Origin: Candidatus Zixiibacteriota bacterium | GTDB lineage: Bacteria > Zixibacteria > MSB-5A5 > GN15 > FEB-12 | Direction of reading: 5' to 3' | Length of the DNA: 6,828 nucleotides | Assembly: GCA_030591625.1 (NCBI GenBank) | Contig: JAUVAR010000146.1 | Coordinates: 1 to 6,828, forward strand | In this document: positions 1 to 6,307 of the stretch, piece after piece | How positions within the stretch are numbered: position 1 is the stretch's first letter | Layout: every line of letters begins with the position of its first letter | Made by a program: the position numbers and the translations under genes | Notes under the pieces: model-generated | Databases searched by the model: none | The model's input: only the letters and a program-made list of their open reading frames with translations | What the model was told of the DNA's origin: nothing

Positions 1-544
1 CGATTGTTAAATCAACAGGCAGGATTGAAATTGAATTTACTCTGCCCGGCGTCGAGCCAGAAGGGTCGATTGATGCTCCCCCAGTGTCTATCGTTGGAAG
101 AAATCGTTCCCATGAAACATTGTCTTCACCCTCATCCGACCATGAGAGTTGGGATATTGTATCAGTTTCAAGTTTGACAAGATATATCACACCACCCAAA
201 TTTGTCAATGTCATTGGTGATTCAACAACGTTAAAACCTACCTGATCATTTCCGTTGAACCATTGATCTATAAACCCGACTGAATCGCGACAAATAACCA
301 TGTACTCTAAAGGAGCAAGGAATCCTCCTCCGGGCCAAATTGTATCCTGTCCTTCACGAGCATAATAGAAGTGAAGATTTGCAGATGTGTTCGTAGAATT
401 ATTAAAGAGTTCAATCCATTCGAGATTAACATTGCCCGATGGTTCGTTCGCAAGTATTTCATTCACAACAACGTCGGCATTGGTAGTCGGTGCCATTGCG
501 ATAATAGAAATAGTAATGAGAATTATTGTCGTTCGTAAATTCAT
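1..544 (-). CDS. Secreted lamin-tail-domain protein, N-terminal part (runs off left edge)
   Basis: The reading frame is open from ATG at 544 to the window edge, giving 181 complete codons and no stop. Residues 1-23 form a signal peptide: a short basic start (MNLR), a hydrophobic run and an A-x-A-like end (TNA). The mature part opens with VVVNEILAN (25-33) and EWIELFNNS (42-50), the hallmark start of a lamin tail domain (LTD). SWER (144-147) and GSTPGRVNS (163-171) match the usual end of that domain. LTDs are immunoglobulin-like beta folds common in exported bacterial proteins, often beside nucleases or sorting domains; the missing C-terminus would show which applies here. The ATG overlaps the TAA of the upstream barrel gene by one base (TAATG), so translation is probably coupled. 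The product is probably periplasmic, surface-bound or secreted. The domain call is firm, but the specific function is unknown. Confidence 0.88.
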   Translation of the reverse strand, partial: MNLRTTIILITISIIAMAPTTNADVVVNEILANEPSGNVNLEWIELFNNSTNTSANLHFYYAREGQDTIWPGGGFLAPLEYMVICRDSVGFIDQWFNGNDQVGFNVVESPMTLTNLGGVIYLVKLETDTISQLSWSDEGEDNVSWERFLPTIDTGGASIDPSGSTPGRVNSISILPVDLTI

Positions 545-2196
545 TAGATAAACGCTCTTAACTCAACTGATATAGTTGTACGATCAGCAACCGTTTGGCT
601 TTTGGTATAGGCATGTGATAACTTAATCCCAAGTAGTAATTGATCGAACAGATCTCTTTGTTGTTCCACGAATCCATACCAGTATTCAACCATGCCATTC
701 TTTATACGTGAGAAATTCGACCAAAATCTAATCTCTCCCGCTATCTTTGTATTTAATTTTATATCGGTAAGTAACGAGAAATATGTTTGGCTCTTGTTAT
801 CATCGTTAATAGAAAATCTCGTTCTGATATTAGTGTTCAATGAACGGTATTTTAATTCGGAAGCTATTTTTCGAACATCAGAGGCAGTTGCATTATTTGA
901 AATATCTCTTTTTCTATTTTTATTGATAAGGTCGATCTTCCCCTCCCAACCATTGGTAAGGTCTAAAGAAATGGCCGCAGAGAGTTCCGTATTTGAATTT
1001 ACTGGCCCAGCCTCAGCATAGAGGGCAGAGCTAATCAGGCGAAGATTATCTGCAAGCACTGCAACGGTGCGAAACATACCGCCTCGTTGGCCGGTACGTC
1101 GTGAGCTTATTTTGTAATCTATATCATTATAATATTGATATTGTCTTAGGTTCGATGATTTACTCCCGGACGTGTAGTCGGCAAAATCATCGCCATAGTC
1201 CCATAGTGAGTAACGAATCTCCGCCGGTTCAAAACGATGACGGCCCTCAATTACAATTGCGCCGGATGAACCAAAACCTCCCGATTGTATTGTAGCTTCG
1301 GAAGCAACATAACCGTGCCTGTATTTATATTTTAACGACAGAGCACTTTTTGTATCGGTTAGTGCTGCGTTGGTCGAACGATTACTTACCTCTGTCAGTG
1401 CAAATATAATTCCTGCCCGAAGTTGTCCAACTTCAAAAAATAGATCACCTGCGGTTGTGGTCATATTATGAATGTCGTCTCGTTGCTTCGATGTTAGAAA
1501 TTCATAATCTAAATTTCCGTTTTGTCCCCGAACAAGCAATCCATTGAACCCACCAAAATCAGGATAGATTAATGATTCTCTACTTAGTTCATCATCAAAT
1601 TTGACCATACGACCACGAAACCCGATCACGCTACCGAGACCTATACGATGACGAAATGATCCGATGATTATTTTGTTAACAGGAAATTGATCAAATTTTA
1701 ATTCCACCATCCGGTGGGTGAATCGTTCGCGTCCGGACAAATCACGCTTGAGTCCAAAATCTGTTGAAACATATTTGCTGAACTTGTATCGGGTGCGAAA
1801 TCTATATCCTGATTTGTCGTCTTCGTTGGGGCGCATTTGAAATCGATACTCGATATCACCACTTGATCTATTTGTTTTCAAACTGGAAGCAAACGGTTCG
1901 AGTTGTAGCAACTCAGTTGCCGATGCCAGGCTGTCTCCGCCGGGTTGGAAGTAGGTTACGTTTGGGATTTGATCGAGTAGAAAAGACTCACCGCCGGTGA
2001 TTTCAAGATTATTCAACTCTGCCAATGTTATATACTCAGTCGTATCTATGTCACCTCGGAGGTATGCTTCAAGCAGTTCATCTTCGGAAGGATACACTTC
2101 GTATGTCCACTCAGTCGCAGTTAATGTCTGTGTGAATAATATAATCAGAAAGATAAACGTTCCAGCAATATGAAATTTCACAAGAGAAGTATTCAC
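544..2196 (-). CDS. Probable outer-membrane beta-barrel protein with degenerate helix-hairpin-helix-like N-terminus
   Basis: This 550-residue protein has a signal peptide at about 1-27 (hydrophobic run AGTFIFLIILF, cleavage probably after TLTA). An acidic helical segment at 38-64 (EDELLEAYLRGDI...LAELNNL), followed by LLDQIPNV (73-80), resembles the start of helix-hairpin-helix/ComEA-like barrel proteins of Bacteroidota, although no clean HhH glycine hairpin is visible. From about 113 to the end, alternating polar and hydrophobic strands dominate, for example GYRFRTRYKFSK (130-141) and IIIGSFRHRIGLGSVIGF (176-193). The latter recalls the 'GDYxLxFGQGL' segment of that family. The C-terminus SVELRAFI is strand-like. 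The start codon is GTG, four bases after the regulator's stop, with no clear ribosome-binding site; GTG at 2181 is an alternative that keeps the signal peptide. The barrel call comes from pattern and composition; transport, adhesion or DNA uptake are all possible roles. Confidence 0.78.
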   Translation of the reverse strand: MNTSLVKFHIAGTFIFLIILFTQTLTATEWTYEVYPSEDELLEAYLRGDIDTTEYITLAELNNLEITGGESFLLDQIPNVTYFQPGGDSLASATELLQLEPFASSLKTNRSSGDIEYRFQMRPNEDDKSGYRFRTRYKFSKYVSTDFGLKRDLSGRERFTHRMVELKFDQFPVNKIIIGSFRHRIGLGSVIGFRGRMVKFDDELSRESLIYPDFGGFNGLLVRGQNGNLDYEFLTSKQRDDIHNMTTTAGDLFFEVGQLRAGIIFALTEVSNRSTNAALTDTKSALSLKYKYRHGYVASEATIQSGGFGSSGAIVIEGRHRFEPAEIRYSLWDYGDDFADYTSGSKSSNLRQYQYYNDIDYKISSRRTGQRGGMFRTVAVLADNLRLISSALYAEAGPVNSNTELSAAISLDLTNGWEGKIDLINKNRKRDISNNATASDVRKIASELKYRSLNTNIRTRFSINDDNKSQTYFSLLTDIKLNTKIAGEIRFWSNFSRIKNGMVEYWYGFVEQQRDLFDQLLLGIKLSHAYTKSQTVADRTTISVELRAFI

Positions 2197-2200
2197 AGTA

Positions 2201-3613
2201 TTAACTTAGATTATATTTTTTCAGTTTACGATAGAGTGTTCGTTCACCAATCCCCAGGCGACGTGCCGCTTCTTTGCGATTTCCATCTGTTTCTGTAAGT
2301 ACCTGCTCTATCAACGCCTGTTCCATGTTTTCCATTGAGAGTGTTGATTCAAATTTGAGACCTTCTTCTTCGGTCTCAGAAGGAGCACCGGATGGCAGAT
2401 GAGAAACAATCAAATCACGCAACATGCGCACTTCGTTCCCGAGCGAAAGAATCGCACGGTAGATCAATTCCTGTCCCGCCTCTTCAACTGTGCGACCGGT
2501 TGATACCGGTAGATTGGTTGCCGATGATTGTTGTTCGGCAACAAATCGTTCTACATCGTCAATGTCGATTGTGCCTTTTGGCTTTAGCGCTTTCATTCGT
2601 TCAGAGAAATTACGAAGCTGTCTGACATTGCCCGGCCAATCATAACGTGCAAGAAGATCAATCGCTGAGTCGGAATAATCGAGGGTGGAATTTTCGAGAA
2701 AATGTTGCAGGAGTGGAAGGATATCGCCGGGACGATCCATCAGGCGTGGAACTACTAACTTGATAGCACCCACTCTGAAATAGAGGTCCTCACGAAATTC
2801 TTTCTGCGCAATTGCATCGGCTAAGTCACGATTAGTTGCAGCAACAACACGAACATCAGTTCTTGAAGGAGTTGATGAGCCGACCGGATAATAAGTGCCA
2901 TCTTCAAGGACACGTAGAAGTTTAACCTGCATGGGAAGTGACATCTCACCTATTTCATCCAAGAAGATCGTACCACCATTCGCTTTATGAAAGAGTCCAT
3001 CACGTTTGGAAACTGATCCTGTGAACGCACCTTTCTCATGTCCAAATAATTCTGATTCCAAAAGCCCTTCAGAAATTGCTCCACAGTTAACGGTAACAAA
3101 TGGTCCATTGGCATGGGATGACCTGTCATGCAAGGCACGCGCTACAAGTTCTTTGCCTGAACCGGAGGAGCCTTCAATGAGAACCGAAACATTAGTTACC
3201 GCAACCCGGTCAATAGTCTCGGCAAGTCGCTTCATAGATGAGGAACGTCCAACGATTTGAAAATCAGAAAGACGATCTTTATCTGCAAGTATCTGTTTTG
3301 TCTTATCTGTAATCCCACGAGTGCCAAGCTGTAGAGGAAGCTGACCATCGAGGCGGTCATCGGGCTCTGTGAGAAAATCTGTTTCATGAACCAGTGACCA
3401 TATATCGGTAAGGCCGTTTTGTCGTCTTATTCTCGATGCTATCGAACGAGTAATGACAACTTCGCTTTCATCAACAAATATCAAATCAACCCGACTCTCT
3501 TTTACCGTTTGATAGAGTTCGGGGAGACTTGTGACTGTGCGGCCGATTTTTGACCAATCGATACCTTCGTCGGATGCTTCATTCGCTCTTAGTATAACAA
3601 CACGATTCACCAT
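2201..3613 (-). CDS. Sigma-54-dependent transcriptional activator (NtrC-like, Fis-type HTH)
   Basis: This 470-residue bacterial enhancer-binding protein hydrolyses ATP to open promoters held closed by sigma-54 RNA polymerase. Residues 1-110 look like a degenerate receiver: VDLIFVD puts Asp48 where the phosphoacceptor would be, but the acidic pair expected after strand 1 is missing (VVILRANEA). The AAA+ domain spans about 118-355: Walker A GSSGSGKE (148-155), sigma-54 contact loop GAFTGS (195-200), Walker B GGTIFLDEIGEM (213-224), sensor I AATNRDL (258-264), arginine-finger region FREDLYFRV (273-281) and sensor II WPGNVRQLRN (326-335). A linker with a conserved-looking ELIYRAILSL segment leads to a Fis-like HTH at 431-470 (NRKEAARRLGIGERTLYRKLKKY). 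The canonical loop is GAFTGA, so the final serine is a variant. The ATG lies 41 bases after the rnr stop; the only purine-rich site (GGAG) is 16 bases upstream, too far for a normal RBS. Target genes are unknown. Confidence 0.95.
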   Translation of the reverse strand: MVNRVVILRANEASDEGIDWSKIGRTVTSLPELYQTVKESRVDLIFVDESEVVITRSIASRIRRQNGLTDIWSLVHETDFLTEPDDRLDGQLPLQLGTRGITDKTKQILADKDRLSDFQIVGRSSSMKRLAETIDRVAVTNVSVLIEGSSGSGKELVARALHDRSSHANGPFVTVNCGAISEGLLESELFGHEKGAFTGSVSKRDGLFHKANGGTIFLDEIGEMSLPMQVKLLRVLEDGTYYPVGSSTPSRTDVRVVAATNRDLADAIAQKEFREDLYFRVGAIKLVVPRLMDRPGDILPLLQHFLENSTLDYSDSAIDLLARYDWPGNVRQLRNFSERMKALKPKGTIDIDDVERFVAEQQSSATNLPVSTGRTVEEAGQELIYRAILSLGNEVRMLRDLIVSHLPSGAPSETEEEGLKFESTLSMENMEQALIEQVLTETDGNRKEAARRLGIGERTLYRKLKKYNLS

Positions 3614-3654
3614 AACAATTTCGTATTATCTCCAGCTATGAGAATTATCTCAAA

Positions 3655-5844
3655 TCAACGTTTCCTGCGTTTACGGCTCTTGAAAATTTTACTTTTTGTG
3701 TGAGCCTTGACGTCTGTTTTCTTTTTCTTCTTTGGTTTATTTGGTGTCAGCACATAGAGGTCGATTTCTTTGAGCTCTGGTTTGACCGATGCAATCCCAA
3801 TTTCTATAGCATCACCCATTCTGAATGTCCGTCCGGAACGACGTCCAATAATGCGGTAGTTCTTTTCGTCGTGGTAATAGTAGTCATCGTCAAGGGTTGA
3901 CATGCGCACGAGACCCTCAACGCCGAGATTCTCAATCCTGACAAAAAAGCCAAACGTTGTTACACCCGAGACAACACCTTTGTATTCTTCACCTATACGA
4001 GTTGCCATGAATTGCACCTGCTTGGTGCGGATAGCTTCTCGTTCGGCTCGTTCGGCTGTTCGTTCGGTTTCGGAGCAGTGACGTCCGACATTGTCGATGA
4101 GACCTCTTACTTTTTTGGCGTATGCAACAGGGTAGGTGCCGTTCTTTATTTTTCGCAACAAGCGATGAATCAGCAAGTCAGCATAACGGCGTATCGGAGA
4201 AGTAAAATGTGCATAATGTTTGAACGCCAAACCGAAGTGCCCCAGGTTTTCTCGTTGGTACACAGCTTTTTGCATTGTACGCAGAGTCAGTTCATTGATG
4301 AACTCAGATTCGGGGAGACCTTTGATTGATTTTAAGAAACGAGCAAACTCTAACGGCTTAACAGTTTTCGAAACAGCAAAATTATGACCCAAGCGACGCA
4401 TCATATTGGCGAAGTCACCAAGCTTTTCCATGTTGGGTCGGTCATGCACACGATATAGAAGTGGCAGGCCATGACGTGATATTTCAAGCGCAACAGCCCG
4501 GTTGGTAGCAAGCATAAATTCTTCGACCAAACGATGCGACTCAAGACGTTCACGATTAGCAAGATCAATCACGATACCTTTATCATCGAGAATGATTTTT
4601 GATTCGGGTAGATCGAAATCAAGAGATCCATCTGCAAACCTGCGATAGGTTAACCTTTGTGCCAGTTCACGAGCAAGCGTTAAGGACTCTGCGACAGCTG
4701 GAGTGATCTGGTCAGATTCACCTGTATCAAAAAACTGTTGAACATCTTCGTAAGAAAGACGAGCTTTGGACAAAATTACGGTGTCGGCTACTTTCCAATC
4801 GAGCATCTTTCCTTTTTTATCGAAATTCATGAAGACCGAATGTGCCAGACGTTTTCTGTCGGGTCGTAACGAACAAACATCGTTGGACAATACCTCCGGT
4901 ATCATAGGGATGACCATACCCGGGAGATAGACCGAGTTACCACGATTGAACGCTTCAAGATCGAGTTTGCTGTTCTCCGGTACAAAAAATGAAACGTCGG
5001 CGATGTGTACACCGAGGCTGTAGCCTTCTTTAGTTTTCTTAATCGATACTGCGTCGTCATGATCCTTCGCATCGGCCGGATCAATGGTGTAAATTATTTC
5101 ACTGGTAAGATCGAGTCTTTTCTTCGCTTCGCCGTCTGTATCTGAAGCGGCAGAACGCTCGGCTTCATCCATAATTTCTGCATCGAACGTCTTGGAGAAG
5201 CCATACCCAAGAACAATTGAAAGCATATCGACGCCCGGCTTATCGGGTGCGCCAAGTTTTTCAATTATTTCTCCCTGCGGGTTGAGATGAGGGTCATCCC
5301 AGATCGTTAATCGTACAACAACTTTTTCACCATCTTTGGCTCGTTTTGAATCGGCCGTAGAAATATAAATATCACGATGGATACGCGGGTTGTCGGGTCG
5401 TACCCAGGCAAGGCCACCACGTTTTTGATAGACACCTACGATATTACGTTCGGGTCGTTCAACAATTTTGATAACAACCCCGGCATCTCGACCGATCCGT
5501 TTACCGGCCATGCGAACCATAACACGGTCGCCATCCAATGCAGTCAGGAGGCCTTCGGTGAGAATCAAAATATCAACCGGCTCGTTTTCGCGCATCAGAA
5601 ATCCACGACCCGCTTTGTTGATAGAGATTGTGCCGACTGCGATGTTCATCTGTTCGGCCGGGCCGATTCGGCCTCGCTTGAGCCGTACAAGTTTGCCCTC
5701 ATCGATCAGTTTTTTGACAACCCTCCGGAATGAACCATAGTCTTCGGGGGTAACGTGCAGCGCGTGCGCCAGCTCTTTGATTTTCATCGGGTGAGCTGAC
5801 TTGTCGCTAATAATTTTCAGTATCTTTTTTGAGTCATAAGCCAT
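3655..5844 (-). CDS. rnr: Ribonuclease R (RNase II/RNB family 3'-5' exoribonuclease)
   Basis: This 729-residue enzyme degrades RNA processively from the 3' end, including structured RNA, in the cytoplasm. In order it shows an N-terminal winged-helix segment (about 5-62), two OB/cold-shock-like regions (about 65-200), the RNB catalytic domain (about 248-570), an S1 domain (about 619-700, EEYKGVVSGVTTFGFFVRIE) and a lysine/arginine-rich tail (KPKKKKK...KSRKRRKR), which is typical of RNase R rather than RNase II. The metal-binding aspartates are present in TIDPADAKDHDDA (Asp255, 261, 263 and 264), as are HIADVSFFV, the SNDVCSLRP loop and HFTSPIRRYADLLIHR with its catalytic arginine. Length is slightly below the roughly 780-810 residues of the Bacillus and E. 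coli enzymes. I chose ATG at 5844; a TTG three codons upstream (5853) is in frame but overlaps the predicted -10 box. The gene probably leads the four-gene transcript. Confidence 0.97.
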   Translation of the reverse strand: MAYDSKKILKIISDKSAHPMKIKELAHALHVTPEDYGSFRRVVKKLIDEGKLVRLKRGRIGPAEQMNIAVGTISINKAGRGFLMRENEPVDILILTEGLLTALDGDRVMVRMAGKRIGRDAGVVIKIVERPERNIVGVYQKRGGLAWVRPDNPRIHRDIYISTADSKRAKDGEKVVVRLTIWDDPHLNPQGEIIEKLGAPDKPGVDMLSIVLGYGFSKTFDAEIMDEAERSAASDTDGEAKKRLDLTSEIIYTIDPADAKDHDDAVSIKKTKEGYSLGVHIADVSFFVPENSKLDLEAFNRGNSVYLPGMVIPMIPEVLSNDVCSLRPDRKRLAHSVFMNFDKKGKMLDWKVADTVILSKARLSYEDVQQFFDTGESDQITPAVAESLTLARELAQRLTYRRFADGSLDFDLPESKIILDDKGIVIDLANRERLESHRLVEEFMLATNRAVALEISRHGLPLLYRVHDRPNMEKLGDFANMMRRLGHNFAVSKTVKPLEFARFLKSIKGLPESEFINELTLRTMQKAVYQRENLGHFGLAFKHYAHFTSPIRRYADLLIHRLLRKIKNGTYPVAYAKKVRGLIDNVGRHCSETERTAERAEREAIRTKQVQFMATRIGEEYKGVVSGVTTFGFFVRIENLGVEGLVRMSTLDDDYYYHDEKNYRIIGRRSGRTFRMGDAIEIGIASVKPELKEIDLYVLTPNKPKKKKKTDVKAHTKSKIFKSRKRRKR

Positions 5845-5849
5845 GCCAT

Positions 5850-5878
5850 ACAATAAGTTATAGCGAGGCTCGGGTCAA
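5850..5878 (-). promoter_or_regulatory. Candidate sigma-70-type promoter of rnr, possibly leaderless
   Basis: Reading the minus strand, TTGACC (5878-5873, 5 of 6 to the -35 consensus) is followed after exactly 17 bases by TATTGT (5855-5850, 4 of 6 to the -10 consensus). The expected start point falls at or next to the A of the ATG at 5844, which would make the rnr mRNA leaderless. No Shine-Dalgarno sequence precedes that ATG, which fits. An overlapping TATAAC (5862-5857) is a better -10 by itself but lacks a matching -35. This is a motif match only. Confidence 0.35.
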
Positions 5879-5885
5879 GCATATA

Positions 5886-5900
5886 CTGCCATATTGGCAG
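5886..5900. repeat. Perfect 6-bp stem-loop (CTGCCA-TAT-TGGCAG)
   Basis: Arms at 5886-5891 and 5895-5900 pair perfectly around a TAT loop. The hairpin directly abuts the next one (5901-5917) with no spacer, and lies just upstream of the candidate rnr -35 box. It could be an operator, part of a palindromic repeat unit, or both. The sequence alone does not decide. Confidence 0.5.
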
Positions 5901-5917
5901 ACCACGCGATGCGTGGT
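5901..5917 (+). repeat. Perfect 7-bp stem-loop, GAT loop (ACCACGC-GAT-GCGTGGT)
   Basis: Arms at 5901-5907 and 5911-5917 pair perfectly, followed by TTATT on the plus strand. Stem length, loop length, the CCAC...GTGG ends and the T-rich tail match the hairpins at 5994-6010 and 6267-6283, so I treat it as a third, diverged member of one family. It is unlikely to be a terminator, because no plus-strand gene ends here and on the minus strand no T-run follows. Confidence 0.5.
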
Positions 5918-5989
5918 TTATTCCCCTTCGGGTCGTACCCAAATTGGACTGCTAACAACAAAGTACAGCTTTACGATGATCAATCTTCT

Positions 5990-6010
5990 GTACCCCACCT
6001 GAAAGGTGGG
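5990..6010 (+). repeat. Palindromic repeat copy 1: GTAC + 7-bp hairpin with GAA loop
   Basis: On the plus strand GTAC (5990-5993) leads into CCCACCT (5994-6000), GAA and AGGTGGG (6004-6010), then TTCTTAT. A near-identical unit lies in inverse orientation at 6267-6287. An outer stem TACGAT/ATCGTA (5972-5977 with 6016-6021) encloses the hairpin, and GTACAG (5963-5968) could instead pair with CTGTAC (5988-5993), so alternative folds exist. The run after the stem is too weak in T for a confident terminator, and no plus-strand gene precedes it. Confidence 0.6.
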
Positions 6011-6060
6011 TTCTTATCGTAGGTCAGCTCTCTATTCTGGTCCCGAGACCTGAACTACTA

Positions 6061-6201
6061 TCAGCCCTTATCAATAACAATTGGCTTTGCTCGTGCAAAA
6101 AAAAGGTCGTTGTAGTGATGTGATGGTCTTTTTGCACCTGTAGCTATAGGGGATTGAAGTAAATCAGTATTTGTCACTTTGGTGTCCATAACAATAAGCA
6201 T
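6061..6201 (-). CDS. Doubtful small ORF (46 codons) or coding remnant
   Basis: ATG at 6201 opens a 46-codon frame ending in TGA at 6061; a second ATG lies at 6189. The product begins MLIVMDTKVTNTDLL and ends ARAKPIVIDKG, with a mixed, protein-like composition. The frame stays open for about 16 codons upstream of the ATG (including HFHYQLRVDCRS) before a stop near 6254, so it could equally be the tail of a decayed gene. No ribosome-binding site is seen, although most starts in this window lack one. I recognise no family. The inverted repeat 6093-6137 lies within it. Confidence 0.25.
   Translation of the reverse strand: MLIVMDTKVTNTDLLQSPIATGAKRPSHHYNDLFFARAKPIVIDKG
6093..6137. repeat. 9-bp inverted repeat GTGCAAAAA/TTTTTGCAC
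   Basis: The arms at 6093-6101 and 6129-6137 are perfect inverse copies separated by 27 bases. GGTC occurs at both ends of the spacer, in direct orientation. It is AT-rich and could be a cruciform or a protein-binding site. It also falls inside the doubtful ORF at 6061-6201, where it would encode GAKRP...LFFARA, so it may be incidental. Confidence 0.35.
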
Positions 6202-6266
6202 TGAACGACAATCAACTCTGAGTTGGTAGTGAAAATGGGGGGAGCAACTTCAACCGTTGGTCAAAG

Positions 6267-6287
6267 CCCACCATTCTGGTGGGGTAC
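6267..6287 (-). repeat. Palindromic repeat copy 2, inverted: GTAC + 7-bp hairpin with GAA loop
   Basis: Read on the minus strand: GTAC (6287-6284), CCCACCA (6283-6277), GAA, TGGTGGG (6273-6267), then CTTTG. It matches copy 1 at every core base except the loop-closing pair, which is T-A in one and A-T in the other, so pairing is kept. It begins 20 bases after the stop of the upstream protein and so could help end that transcript, but the following CTTTG is a poor T-tract. The 10-bp palindrome GGTCCGGACC (6289-6298) sits directly beside it. Confidence 0.6.
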
Positions 6288-6307
6288 GGGTCCGGACCAC
6301 TCTAGAC

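Larger units (their letters stand above)
5845..6307. other. Gene-poor intergenic stretch rich in short palindromes
   Basis: About 460 bases separate the stop of the unrecognised protein from the rnr start. The stretch holds the candidate rnr promoter, at least four perfect stem-loops with three-base loops (5886-5900, 5901-5917, 5994-6010, 6267-6283), weaker ones at 5930-5940 (GGGT-CGT-ACCC) and 6213-6225 (CAACT-CTG-AGTTG), a 10-bp palindrome GGTCCGGACC (6289-6298), a 9-bp inverted repeat (6093-6137) and one doubtful short ORF (6061-6201). A second protein-like but startless run, ending FGYDPKGNKPRIAW and further to a stop just upstream of the promoter, is read across the 5901-5917 hairpin on the minus strand. 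I see no tRNA, riboswitch or transposase sequence here. Confidence 0.75.

Noticed and set aside
2950..3260. Short frames on both strands inside the regulator's AAA+ region
   Set aside because: They are shadows of a strongly conserved coding frame.
3640..3651. GAGA-ATTA-TCTC stem between rnr and the regulator as a terminator
   Set aside because: A 4-bp AT-rich stem with no following T-run is too weak; the 41-base gap is better read as intra-operon.
4039..4072. Repeated TTCGTTCGG-like units inside rnr
   Set aside because: They encode the conserved ETERTAERAEREA segment of RNase R; repeated Glu/Arg/Ala codons explain the repetition.
5393..5941. A 14-bp identical string (TCGGGTCGTACCCA) at 5393-5406 in rnr and at 5928-5941 upstream of it
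   Set aside because: By rough count, a 14-mer match somewhere in a window this size has a chance of about one in six, and the flanks do not match. In rnr it encodes a normal WVRPD stretch.
5990..6287. A complete MITE bounded by the two inverted GTAC hairpins
   Set aside because: No target-site duplication flanks the pair and similarity stops at the hairpins, so they are called separate repeat copies rather than transposon ends.
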